Assembly: GCA_029959085.1 (NCBI GenBank)
Contig: JARWIR010000171.1
Coordinates: 186,001-250,000 of the forward strand
Source of the DNA: Nemophila menziesii
Lineage: Eukaryota; Streptophyta; Magnoliopsida; Boraginales; Hydrophyllaceae
DNA length: 64,000 bases
Reading direction: 5' to 3'
The notes under the pieces are model-generated. The model had not been told where the DNA came from and did no database searches. It saw nothing but the letters and a program-made list of their open reading frames with translations. Position numbers and translations under genes: made by a program. Shown here in pieces: positions 11,378-23,064 of the stretch. Numbering within the stretch: position 1 is the stretch's first letter; each line of letters begins with the position of its first letter.

Positions 11378-12510
11378 GTAGCTTGATTTCTTCACCAAAC
11401 TCTATAGAAAAGCTTGCTTATCAAATGGTGTAAATCTTGGAGGTTTTTGTTAACATTTTTTTTTTGAAAATCTTGCTGGTAATCCTCCATCTCCACCGCC
11501 GGAAGTAGCTTGATTTCTTCACCAAAGTCTTTAGAAAATCTAGGTTATCAAATGGTGTAAATCCTGGAGGTTTTCGTCACCCTTTTGTTTTTCGAAAATC
11601 GTGCTCGTACACCTCACTCTACACCGCCGGAGTACTCTTAAGTGGTCTGATTTATTCACCAAACCCTTTAGAACATATTGGTTATCAAATGGTGTAAAAG
11701 TTGTTGTTTATCGGTGTTGGAATGTAAATTCTCATATATATAATGCCCTTCTCCTAACGGTTCGGACTTTTAGTTGAGTTGGCAATTTCACATGGTATCA
11801 GAGCTCTATGGTCCTTGAGGTCCTGGGTTCGAGTATTTCCACCGCCACCCACTTTAAATTTGCACGTGCAAAACTTGACTCTAATAAGCTTCTAAGGCTT
11901 CTACTAAGCTTGCACGTGAGGGGGCGTGTTGGAATGTAAATTCTCATATATATAATGTCTTCTCCTAACAGTTCGGACTTTTAGTTGAGTAACGGTTCGG
12001 ACTTTTAGTTGAGTTGGCAATTTAACATGGTATCAGAGCTCTATGGTCCTTGAGGTCCTGGGTTCGAGTATTTCCACCGCCACCCACTTTAAATTTGCAC
12101 GTGCAAATCTTGACTCTAATAAGCTTCTAAGGCTTCTACTAATCTTGCACGTGAGGGGGCGTGTTGGAATGTAAATTCTCATATATATAATGTCTTCTCC
12201 TAACAGTTCGGACTTTTAGTTGAGTTGGCAATTTAACATGGTATCAGAGCTCTATGGTCCTTGAGGTCCTGGGTTCGAGTCTTTCCACCGCCACCCACTT
12301 TAAATTTGCACGTGCAAAGCTTGACTCTAATAATCTTCTAAGGCTTCTACTAAGCTTGCACGTGAGGGGGCGTGTTGGAATGTAAATTCTCATATATATA
12401 ATGCCCTTCTCCTAACGGTTCGGACTTTTAGTTGAGTTGGCAATTTAACAATCGGGATCTTTTTTTTCCGAAAATCGTGTTCGTAAACCTCCATCTCCAC
12501 CGCCGGAGTA
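11378..12510 (+). repeat. ~130-bp tandem repeats in the 5' leader, third unit split by a TRIM
   Basis: Units start at 11378, 11505 and 11641. Each runs from CTTGATTTCTTCACCAAA through ATCAAATGGTGTAAAT to CCTCCATCTCCACCGCCGGA. The third is interrupted at 11714 by the TRIM and resumes at 12456-12510. It lies between the TATA box and the HMG-box ATG, so it would be transcribed as leader. Confidence 0.82.
11715..12450 (+). mobile_element. Multimeric TRIM retrotransposon: four LTRs, three internal domains
   Basis: LTRs of 77-101 bp (11715-11792, 11927-12027, 12162-12238, 12373-12450) start TGTTGGAATG and end ACA. Directly after each of the first three is TGGTATCAGAGC, complementary to initiator tRNA-Met. 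Each internal domain (~134 bp) ends in a purine tract GTGAGGGGG before the next LTR. The whole array has one 5-bp target duplication ATCGG (11710-11714 and 12451-12455). LTR1 and LTR4 differ at one base; LTR2 and LTR3 form another subtype, and LTR2 has a 24-bp internal duplication. No coding capacity. Confidence 0.94.
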
Positions 12511-12548
12511 TTACAGTAATTGTCGTTATACTCTCAACCACAACCAAA

Positions 12549-13625
12549 ATGGTGAAGGATAGAGTTCAAAAAAGGTTAGTACTTCAAATGGGTCATTTTA
12601 CTCGATAGTGGGTCTAAATTAGAATTTATAATTTTGGAATGTATTGATAAGAAAAGGGTGCATATGGTTGTTTCGTTTGAGTAATTTTGTGTTATTCGTA
12701 TGGGGTATTAATTGACCTGGTGAATGTATTAGTAGCTTGTTGTATCCCGTGTGTGTTTGGTGTATAGAGTAAACGAGTGTCGAAATTGCATCCCGGACCC
12801 TGAATTGGAAGTATTCTTACATTAGATTCTGCAATTTTAATAAATAGCATTGTCGAACTTGATTTTAATGGAAACATTTGTTGTACATAGGAAACGTTTA
12901 AATTGTACATGAGTTTTTGAATTACGCACAAATTACATTCTGGACCCTGTTTTTTGATTTAATTGCAATTTTTGGATAAAGAATTACATTGCGCGGCCCT
13001 TGAAAAGTTTAATAATGTAAGTGGAACATTGATTTTAGGAAAAATCAATTATGGCCCCTTAATTATGACATAGTTGTTATATTGACCATGATATTTGTTA
13101 ATATTGCGTTGTCAGATATAGTTACAATTGAAATACGGGAACCTGTCATATGTTAAACACACAATATGGACAATGAGTTTGAAGTAAATTGCATCTTTAG
13201 TCCCTATATGAGATGTATTTTGCAATATCGTTTACTAAAATTAGTTAATTTGTCGTTGCTTCGTAGAAAGATCGAGGACGAGGATGACGAAATGGACGAA
13301 ATGGTATCTAAGAAACCAAAGAAGCCAACATGCGGTTTATCTTGTTACGTGTAAGTTATGTTGTATGTGTATTGGAAGATGAATATATTGGAAATATTTC
13401 TTATCTTGTGTAATATTATTCTTAATAAAAATGTTGTGATGTAGTTCTGTTGTAGTTGAGGCTAGAAAAAAGGAATATAAAAAGAAGGACCGTCAAGTCA
13501 AACTCTTAAGGGACTTGGCTGCAGAATATGAAGCTCTTCCACCGGCGCAAAAGCAATTGTATGAGAACATGGCTGAGAGAGATAGAGCCCGTTACGAGAA
13601 TGAAAAAAAAAGAATTCAACAATAA
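12549..13625 (+). CDS. HMG-box domain exons (96 codons as read, probably the N-terminus of the Ulp1 gene)
   Basis: Exons 12549-12574, 13267-13350 and 13445-13625 join in frame. The product is basic-acidic at first (MVKDRVQKRK), then reads as an HMG box: KPKKPTCGLSCYV, RKKEYKKK, and AQKQLYENMAERDRARYENE, the usual C-terminal helix pattern. It would bind DNA without strong sequence preference. TAA at 13623 ends it directly after an A9 run (13603-13611). One base gained or lost there opens a frame that reaches AACAAG and a GT donor, then joins the next exon at 13711 in phase. A fused HMG-Ulp1 protein therefore seems likely; a small separate HMG protein is the alternative. Confidence 0.7.
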
Positions 13626-14255
13626 TAGTAACAAGGTTAAGTTGTTAAATACCCTTACGTTTATTGTTTTAATGGAAAAGTTGGTTTGACGTGTCTCATT
13701 GTTTTGGTAGTGTGTCTTGTCGACAAGGAGCTCTGTAAGGATTTTAAAGAAAATCAACGAAAATTTATCTGAAGCTCAAAAAACATTGGTGAAAAGAGAG
13801 GGGTTCGGATCAATGTTACAAATTGATCTGGGGAACATCAGACACAACGTTGTTGAGTGGATGGCAGAGAGATTTGATGGTGAGACGGACAGTTTCGACC
13901 TTCACGGAGTAAAGTATAGCTTCTCCCCTGATAATGTAGAACAACGTATCGGGTTGCGCAATGATGGTAACCCTATTATGTTGAAGGAGACTTTTGACGA
14001 CGACTTCAATGCGGCGTCATCAGGGTTTGGGTCGCTCGATTTAATTAGTTACTCGACCTTGGCCACTAGGATTGACGCGTCTAGGAACGCAGATGGACCA
14101 TTTCTTCGTGCTTATATTTTGAATATCCTGGCATATTTTTTATGTCCAAACACGGATGCTGGGTTGAAAAGGGCTTACCTAGAACCGTTGAAGAATCTGG
14201 CAACCATTATGGATTATAACTGGGCCCAACATGTTTTCCAACTTCTTCGTGATGG

Positions 14256-16008
14256 TGGTGGGTCCTGGGGTGTTATAAAATTAATGCGATAAATAAAAGG
14301 AACCACAATACCGCAAGTGTACGGTTGTCCAAGTAATACTCCGATAAGTCGGATACGTTCTCAGGGATTGGACTGGTATAACCCAAGTGTTCAATAAACA
14401 AGTAGTAGTAATTGCAAATACAGAAAAGTAAAAGATAAAATATATTTGTTTGGTTTTTTATATTAATCCTAAGAATGCATGAAAATAAATAACTGAAAAT
14501 AAATACTAAAGAACTAGATGCAGATATGAGCTATACTTGAGTCTCGCAAGGAATCCACTTAATCAATATAATCTATGCTATGTTTAAGGGTAGAATTGGA
14601 ATTATAATATTAGTCGGGACTCTAATATCTCCTAGCCCCCTGTCGGGTGGACCTAGAAGCTATCCTAAAGTATCATAAACACATGCATGGTCGAATATGG
14701 CTTTTCGGATGATAAGATTTTACCTCTTTGGCTATGTAACTAGTTAAGCCTGTCGGTCAATAACGGACATTACACGGGTATTACCTAGATCTGTATTCAA
14801 ACCCCCCTGTCGGATGATCACTTCGCCACTAAAGTGAATAGCCCAAATACTAAAAGCTAATTCTAGTTGCGCGGAAAAGAATTAGTAATAAAAACAAAGT
14901 AATAACCAATAACTAAGAACTAATTCAATTTAAATCATAACAATCCCAAATTCAAAACATAAATTAAATTAATTAGGGTTCGTCCCTTTATTGCGATTCT
15001 CAAGTAATTAAGGTTTAGCTCATATTGAAAGTAAAAACAGTGAAGAAATTAATACTATACATGTCCTAATAACAAAAATAAAATAAGAACCTAGATAGAG
15101 GAATTGGCTTGAACTGTTGTTGGAGATATAGACAGTCTCCAGCTTCTGCTCTTGCTTCCGCCTCTTGACACTGTCTCTAAGGATGTATATATTGAATAAA
15201 TTGTGAGAGGTACTGAATAATGAGGTCTAAGGGGTGTATTTATAGGTGTTGGAAGACCCTAGGTCGAATTACTTGGAGTGGAAGACAAGGCAAAGACTCT
15301 TAAATTCGTAGCTCTAAAAGATAAGATTCTGCTGATTTGATTTGGTCATATCTTTTTGAATACTTATCCGTTTGAGAAGTTCCAATATATGAAATTGCTT
15401 GTCTTGGAAAGCTCTTTCTATTGGTGTAGACCATTCGTCTAGAATCCTAGCCAATCTTTTATTATGATTTAATTCCTAAAACGTGGCTGGATTTCAGATT
15501 TCAAAAGGCAGCTTTATCTTTTCCTCCTTTGAATAAATCTTTACCAAATCTTCTTATTTCCATGTAAATCTTCTTTCCTTTCATCTTTATCTTGACTTGG
15601 CCTCTAAGTAATTACCATTTATCTTTTTAAAGCTTCACATTAAATAAATAATTAAACCGCATATGCTTAAGAAGAATAAATCAATAACTCAAGAAATCGA
15701 AATAGGAAAGTGTACTCTAAAAATAGAAACTTGACTCAAAATCATTTCCTAACACTCTAAAATACACAAAGACTTTATTATCACTTCTTCTCCTTGGATT
15801 GGTCTTTAAGTAATTCAAGAACCAATTAACTTTGCATTAAAAATAGTCAAATTTAGGCACAAAAGCTCAGTTTCCGCAAATAGTTAATTTCCAAGGGGAG
15901 AAAGTGCAATATGATCAAATAAGCCTAAAAGTCTATCAAATAACTCATTTATTCACCTAAAAGGATGTCTCCAATGGACTAAGAATTAGAACAAATAGGG
16001 AGACATCA
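14256..16008 (-). repeat. 3' LTR of the outer element
   Basis: In sense orientation it starts TGATGTC and ends CCCACCA. Diverged but collinear with the inner element's LTR (shared text GCAAGTGTACGGTTGTCC near the sense 3' end). Confidence 0.93.
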
Positions 16009-18139
16009 AGACCCCAAACTCAAACCTTTGTCGTCCCGACAAAGTAAAATAAAAACAAAGGCCTTTTAGGTGAATGCAGAAGGTAGAATCTAGAAAATAA
16101 TCCCAAAGCAAAGCTTAAAAAAAATTTCATATAGTCTAACCTAGGAATTGATATACACCTACACTTATCATGCAAAATCAAATACAAAATAATATCAATC
16201 CAAAATTAATTTCACAATGCTAGAAGGTTACGCTTAATACTTATCTCAAGATGGTGGCTATAGGATGTTCCTCGATCTTAACTTGTGTTGAATGTTCCAC
16301 TTAGAATAATCCTTATTAACTCACTGTGCATCTAGGAATCACGAGGTCTTTACGGTTTAGCATAGGCTGAAGGACGGTATGGTATGTATATTTGGTAAAT
16401 TTGAAGTGAGCTTTTGGCTCTCTCCTCACTTACCATCAACAAAACTGTCCAAGAGCTTGAGTTTACACTTGAATTACGTTCTCACTCAACCCAATTGACA
16501 CGCTTAATTAGCGTCCCCAAATTAACCCAATAAGCACTAAGGATGATTCACTTAAAATTTTCCACTTTGCCGGTCCAAATATATATTCTTTTCATATAAC
16601 TTTTCGTTTCTATATATATTTTTTCTTTTGTATAGCTATGACTCTCTCTTTAATGTTAGGATATCATGCTATTTTTCTTCATGCCTATTCATGATTTTAG
16701 CTTTATAGCTTCTTTTCCATTCACTATTACCCCGGCAAAGGGTTACAATATGATAAACCTGTGAATCATCATCATATATAGCACAAAGCATCATTGATAA
16801 GCTCAAAACTCCCAATCCCAATGTAAATTCCCATAAGTGGACCCACCACCCCAAACTCAAGCTCAAGACAGGAAGTCTCAGGATCGTGATTCAAGTGCGG
16901 GTCATATGGTCATGCCTAACAATCTAAAGGGATATTGGCTTATAATGTGGCGACAAAAGAAAGGCTTAAAGGCTAAAAATTTGTCAAGAAGGATAAAATT
17001 AATTCAGGGATAGACAGCCAAAAAGGATTCAAAGGGCTAACAAAGAACTGCCTCTATCATCTTCCTATTTACACAACTTGTCTCTAGTTCATACCTAAGT
17101 GGGTTCTCTACTCATTTAGATCTCACGTTCTACAAACCACCTATTATCCTTAAGCATAAGTTTACTTCTTTTGCATTGTTCGTTAATTCTTCCTATCAAT
17201 TATCTTATATTTGCATGCAATTAAAGTTCAGCTTCATACTAACTCCTAAAGTCAACTATTTTCTATCATTAATTCACAAAAAGCATGCTTGATGGGGGCA
17301 TTTAAAACACTCTACATCTCTACAGTCAAAACATTCCTCAAACTAAAATTTAAAAAAAACTGTAAAACACAAAAAATTGGGATGAGGCAACGAACCCCAC
17401 CCCAAACTCAAAAATGAGTCGTGTCCCCACGACTCGAAAAAGACTCAAGAAAGCAATTAAACAAATAAAACAAATAAGAAAGGGATAGGAAAACGTATCT
17501 GAACCAGCACGAAGCTGGTTTCCATGGTTGCGTGTAGGTTGAACTCCTTGTGTTACGTAGGTGGCATGTGTAACATTGCTCACTCTACGTAATATGATTT
17601 GCATAAGCTCCAACTCTTTTGTGATTTTTCCTATGGGTTTCAATCACCTCTTCATGATTATCCTCCAAAGTTTCCATTTTTCCAACTACATCATTCAACA
17701 CCCAAAAGTAATACAAGCTTCTCCAACTTCTCTTTTCTCTTCATGGTATTCTTGACCTCCCAATCTTTACATCTCAATGGACCCCAAACTCAAAACTTCA
17801 AATAATCAAAAACTAGAGAGGAGTTTTGAAATTTTATGTTTTGAGGATTTGTAATGAAGGATTATGGTGTTATATGAGATGGGTAATGGATATGTAATAG
17901 CTTGGGGAAGGTTTAATGAATAAGATTGAAGCTTTGATGAAGAGGTTTAAGGTTGAAGGAGAAGATTTTTTGATTTTCTTGAAGGATTGTGGTGTTGGAT
18001 GTGTGTTTGGACTAGATTAGGAGGAAGGATTTAATGTTCTTGGGTGTTGTAGTGGTCTTTGTGCAGGTATATAAGGGTTAAGGTTTGGAAAATTTGTTTT
18101 TGAAGAGGCTAGGGTTTATCTCGTTAAGGTAAGAAATTG
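16009..18139 (-). other. 3' non-coding tail of the outer element
   Basis: No real gene. It holds the polypurine tract (16009-16021, read GAGTTTGGGGTCT on minus), four similar motifs at 16848, 17399, 17781 and 18557, and hairpins at 16026-16044, 16404-16431 and 17416-17435. The paired sites 16564-16572 and 16732-16740 could form a long-range stem. All have counterparts in the inner and third elements. Confidence 0.75.
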
Positions 18140-18560
18140 GATGGGCTTCAAATTCTTCACAAAACGCCTGGCGCGGTGCATCCCTGCGGTGCATGGGGTA
18201 TACCGTGGCGCTGCTGGTGTGATATTTTTCGTTCCTGTCTTGACCCCGTGCTAGCACCCCGTGGCACGGGTTTTGCCGTGCGGTGCAGGGGTGCGGTGCA
18301 TGGGGTAGTCCGCACGTGCTCCGTGAAAAAACCCGCGGTACATACCCCGTGGCACGCGTTTTGGGCGTGCGGTGTAGGGTGCGGTGCACCTCGGCTATCA
18401 GCTTCTCTTTTTCTCGCCTCTGGATAAGACCCGTGGTGCGGACCCGTGGTACGGGTTTTTTGGGCGCGGTACATCCCTGCGGTATAGGGGGTACACCGCG
18501 GGGGTAGTCCGCGCCAGCCTTTGAATTTTCAAAAAAATTCTTTTGCGTTTCCTAGCACCC
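18140..18560. repeat. GC-rich degenerate repeat block of the outer element
   Basis: Sharply GC-rich against AT-rich surroundings. It is made of variants of CCCCGTGGCACG-GTTTT and GCGGTGCA-GGGGTA. Apparent ORFs on both strands are by-products of base composition. Comparable blocks occupy the same relative position in the other two elements. Confidence 0.75.
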
Positions 18561-18723
18561 CAAACTCGATTCCTGCACCAATAACACACTACCTTTCTCA
18601 TTTATTTTAAAAGTAGACACTAAAACTTGACACTTAACTTAGAATTATACACTAAGAAATTAAAAACTTAAAGCAATTTAAACATGGGTTGTCTCCCAAG
18701 AAGCACTTTAGTTTATTACGTCT

Positions 18724-19122
18724 TTAAGTTCGACGCGTTACCTTCCATGAAGATGGTATTGAGGCCCTTGCGGTTCTCCTCCGCTTGAATTCGCCTCGTC
18801 CTTGGTATGTAAGCTTCAGAACCTTCCCACCTCTAATGTTATTTAATCGATCTTTGAAAGGGGGTGGGTAAGTACTTCGTTTCGCCTTTTTATTTTCACG
18901 ACGAAACTCATTTTCCCCCACACAATAGTAGATGACCGTTTTCCACGGTATAAGCTCACGTTTATTCCTCATTTCAATCTCATATTCCTCCTTAAAATGT
19001 GGTGGGTAGGTGCTCCTCCTTGCCGCTTTACTCTCGCGGTGTGGCACCTTGCTTGTATGGCACATGTCTGAACTTTGTGGTGGTGGAGGTGATTCGAATT
19101 TCTCAGCTCTATTCTCTTTCAT
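18724..19122 (-). CDS. Unknown basic ORF overlapping the previous one by ATGA
   Basis: 132 codons, highly basic, with two copies of a short unit: RRSTYPPHFKEEYEIE and KRSTYPPPFKDRLNNI. The stop lies in the conserved GGTAAC-CGTCGA block that also follows pol in the other two elements, so the ORF ends where pol would end. The 4-nt stop-start overlap suggests re-initiation, or one frame recently broken. No family recognised. Confidence 0.4.
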   Translation of the reverse strand: MKENRAEKFESPPPPQSSDMCHTSKVPHRESKAARRSTYPPHFKEEYEIEMRNKRELIPWKTVIYYCVGENEFRRENKKAKRSTYPPPFKDRLNNIRGGKVLKLTYQGRGEFKRRRTARASIPSSWKVTRRT

Positions 19123-19877
19123 GATTCGGGGTAGAGATGGTATTGGTGAACTTTTTGTGGTGGAGATTCAACTTCTGTTTTAGCATGAACCTTGAATTCT
19201 TCAATTGATTCTCCAACCACTTCAGATTCGTCTTCGCTGTCAACCCAATCTTCCACTATTACCTCGTTATATTTTTGCCTTGTAATTTCTGTAACCTCGA
19301 TCACCACCTCTTCTTGTTTGTGTTTAACATCTTGATCATGCGCATACATCATAGGAATATCAATTTCTGTGTTAACTTCTAAGAATTGCGTTGCTACTCC
19401 TTCTTCTACCATGCTAACAAGATTTTCAACCACATGGTGGTCTCCATTTATAATCGGCACGGTGGTCGTATCACTATCACTAATATTGTATTTCCACACT
19501 TCTTCCTCAACTACTTTAAGTTGGTCTCTTTCATCCCTTGGGGGAGTTGAATCTTCCAAAAGCTTACTACTCCTGGCATTATATTTGTCTATTGCTTGTT
19601 GAAATCTGGCACTGCTTTCCTCACTCCTTCGAAGGTATTTAGCAAGTGTTTCATTCATATCAGCCAGGGTAATACGTGGAGGTTGTGGACTGTTGTATCT
19701 TTGATGATAGTGATACGAAAATTGTTTTTGATTATTCCCGATCCATTGGTTGTTCCAACTTTGCTCTTGCGGGTGTTGATAAGATGGTTGGTAGAAGTTA
19801 CTACCCCATTGTTGTTGTCCCGAAGAGTCTTCCCAATAATCATATGGATCGGGATCTGGGTAATGTCCTCTATACAT
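19119..19877 (-). CDS. Unknown Q/N/Y-rich ORF of the outer element
   Basis: 252 codons, the first long frame after the primer site, so in the gag position. The first ~65 residues are rich in Q, N, Y, W, P and D (for example WIGNNQKQFSYHYHQRY), like the tail of Athila gag. A helical piece follows (ADMNETLAKYLRRSEESS), then a strongly acidic C-terminal half. There is no gag core, zinc knuckle or protease motif. Its stop overlaps the start of the next ORF (ATGA). It may be a gag remnant or a new accessory protein; I do not recognise a family. Confidence 0.5.
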   Translation of the reverse strand: MYRGHYPDPDPYDYWEDSSGQQQWGSNFYQPSYQHPQEQSWNNQWIGNNQKQFSYHYHQRYNSPQPPRITLADMNETLAKYLRRSEESSARFQQAIDKYNARSSKLLEDSTPPRDERDQLKVVEEEVWKYNISDSDTTTVPIINGDHHVVENLVSMVEEGVATQFLEVNTEIDIPMMYAHDQDVKHKQEEVVIEVTEITRQKYNEVIVEDWVDSEDESEVVGESIEEFKVHAKTEVESPPQKVHQYHLYPES

Positions 19878-20021
19878 CTTTCAATCAAATCTCTTGAACA
19901 TTACCTAAATAAAGAACCTGCAAAAACAAAACAAAAACAAAAACCAAGCGTAAAACTGAAAAATAAAAATAAACAATTAAAACTACTTAAAGATTAAACA
20001 CCGGGGTCACACGCTGCAATC

Positions 20022-21585
20022 TGGTGGTCCTTTGTGTGTTCTAAAAATAAATGCAAATGCTAATCGAACCACAACCGCAAGTGTACGGTTGTCCCAAGTA
20101 GTAATTCTGATAAATCAGATTCGTTCCAAGGACGGATGGTTGATCACAATGTCTAGCAAATAGTGATTGATGCACTTATGAAAATAAAAGAGGATAAAAT
20201 GTTTGTTTGGTTTTGTTTATTCTAACTAAATAAATAAAAGACAAATATTAAAATGCAAGTAAAAGATAAGACGCAAGTAAAATGTATGAAAACGCAATAT
20301 GAGATGTAGTACTTGAGAACGCAAGGATCCTCCTAATTTTACTTTCTAACTTATGTTGTTTAAGGGTTAAATCGGTCAATTACAATGGTCGGGATTCTAA
20401 TATCCTTATACCCCCGTCAGGGTGGACTATAAGGCAATCCTAAAGTGTCACTAGTCCCGTCAGGGTAAATATGATCCACCGTTGGATGATTAAGATTTAT
20501 TACCACATTGGCCCTAGGATTAACTAAGTTCGTCAGAATCAATAGCTTTTATCCTAGATTGAACAACTATTTCTGTATCTAAACCCCCCGTCAGGATGAT
20601 CCATACGCCACATATATGGAATAGCTTAGATACTAATACCTAATTTTAGTTCGCGACTCTAAAATCAGTAAACATTCACAAATTGTCGAAAAGAGTAAAA
20701 GACCTAATTTAGTTTAATTCAATAAAAACCCAAATTCAACATTCGTTATAATATAAAATCAGGATTCACCCATTGTTTGTTCTCAAGCACTAATAGAAAT
20801 TTAGCTCATATTAAAATTAAAAACGAAATAAAAAGAAATGGAATTCATATTCGTTACAAAATTAAAATAAAAGAAAAACCTAATTTTCGGAAGTAGAATG
20901 ACTACGAACGGAGCTATAGACCCACTCCAGCTCTTGTAGCTTCTCCTTTCTTCCTGCTGTAGCTTCTCTGGTGTTTTTTAATCTTGTGGAAAGTGAATTG
21001 TGTTTAAAATAAGAGTCCAGACCTCCTTTTATAGTTAAAAATTCGGACTAGGGCTTGGACCAGAAAATAAAAGCCTAGTTAAAAGTCCAAGCCCACATTC
21101 TAAGCCCAAAATCCCGTAACTGATGACAGGCCTTCACTAAAACTGCTTTTCCCGATGCGTTACAACTCCGATTGACCTCATTCCAGTTGCTAAAGTTCCG
21201 TACTTCGATAAGGAATGTTTTCTCTTCAAAGGTCAGCGGCTCAATCAGCTCTTAAGTACCTCGAAAACAGCAATCAAGGGCCTGGAAAATGGATTTTCAG
21301 CTCTAAAATAAAATCTTTGGGATTTCTCTTCAAGTCTTGACTCTATCTTTTGATCTTTGACTTTATCTTCGGATTCCTTTCCTAGCTAACATCTAAAAAC
21401 CTGTAAACTTTACACTAAAAATACCAATATTACGCGCAAAAGTTTAATAATTCAAAAATGCTAGAAATAAGAAGGGAAATCCGAATTATTGCATATTTCA
21501 TTCAAAAGTCTATCGAATTAATTAAATAAACACCAAAAATGATGTCTCCTAAGGGTCTAAAATAAGAACAATTAGGGAGACATCA
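20022..21585 (-). repeat. 3' LTR of the inner element
   Basis: Matches 31262-32824 almost perfectly. The polypurine tract (minus GAGTTGGGGGTCT) abuts it at 21586-21598. Confidence 0.95.
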
Positions 21586-23064
21586 AGACCCCCAACTCAA
21601 ACCTTTGTCGTCCCGACAAAGCAAAACAAAATAAAATGAGGGGTAGAAGCAAACGTATAAACACATAGAAGCTAGCAAATAAACCCTAAAGCAATTCCTA
21701 AGATAAATCTCATATAGCAAACTTTAAAAATTAACATCTACATACACTAATCATGCAACATCAAACATAAATAATCTCAATCATAAAATTAAAGTCGCAA
21801 TGCTTGAAGGTTACACTTGTACTCATCTCTGTATGATGGCTATAGGGTGGTCATTAATCCTAAATCGCTTTGAACGTTCCACCTAGTCTATTCCCTATCA
21901 ACAGAATCATAAATTCACTATGCACTTAGAAATCACGAGGTCTTTATGGTTATAATATTGGCTTAAGGACGGGTATGGATGTATATTTGGTAAATTTGAA
22001 GTGAGCTTTTGGCTCTCTCCTCACTTACCATCAACAGTGTCCTCGAGCTTGAGTTAACGCTCAAAAAGATGTTCTCACTCACCCATATACGCAACAATTT
22101 AGCGTCCCATGTCTACCCACTATTAACAAGATGATTTTCAGAAAATTCCACTTTGCCGGATGTTTTATTCATTCATATTTTTCTTTTTCTTTTCTTTTCT
22201 CTTTTTTTTTGTACAGAAGCAAACCGGGTTCCCGGTTTTGATGAATCCGGGTTCCCGGATCCTACTGTATGATTTTTCAAAATTTTTCATTTTTTTTCTT
22301 TCTTTTTCATTTTTCTTCATTCCCGGCAAAGGGTTACAAGTATATATCATCTGCAATTGTGCTACAATACAAATCACATCGATCCCTACCCATTTAATTC
22401 CCCATATGTGGTCCCACCACCCCAAACTCAAGCTCGAGACATGTCTCAGGATTGTGATTCAAGTGCGGGTCATATGGTCATGCCTAATAATCTAAGGGAT
22501 AATGGCTTATATCGTGGCTACAAAGAAAAGGCTAAAGGCTCAAAGTGGGCTAAGATGGATAATAATTAATATAAGGGATAGAAGGCTAAAAAGGCACAAA
22601 TGGCTAACAAAGAACTGCCCCTATCATTTTCCTAAGTACATAGCTTGTTTTTAGTTCATATCTAGGTGGGTTCTCTACTAATTAGGATTTCACGTTCTAC
22701 ACACCAAACATATTCCTTGAGTACAAGCTTACTTCATTTGCATTGTTCATTAATTTTTCCTATCAATTACCTATGTTCGCATGCAATTGTAAGTGCGTTT
22801 TATATCAATCCCTAAATTCCACTATTTACTATCATAGATTCATCAAAAGTATGCTTAAAGGGATATTTAAAAATTTCTACAGTCAAACGCAACTCCGAAA
22901 ATTCTTTTATTGAAAGCAAATAAAGCAAATAACACATAAAAAATTGGGATGAGGCAACGAACCCCACCCCAAACTCAAAAATGAGTCGTGTCCCCACGAC
23001 TCGAAAAGACTCAATAAAGCATTTAAACTAATCTACACTAAGAGGAAAGTTTAGAAAACGTATC
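21586..23064 (-). other. 3' structured tail of the inner element
   Basis: No gene. Polypurine-like motifs at 21588, 22419 and 22966 (two more upstream at 24390 and 25259). Hairpins at 21603-21621, 21999-22026 and 22983-23002. Long-range pair CTTTGCCGG (22151-22159) with CCGGCAAAG (22323-22331). Collinear with the tails of the outer and third elements. Confidence 0.75.

Noticed and set aside
17350..17643. Frame shared in part with 22812-22997 (FEFGVGFVASSQFF)
   Set aside because: It covers the conserved hairpin and polypurine-like motif; the shared peptide reflects nucleic-acid conservation, and upstream parts do not align.
18137..18601. Several overlapping ORFs on both strands in the GC-rich block
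   Set aside because: Open frames arise from repeated GC-rich text lacking stops; no domain, and frames exist on both strands at once.
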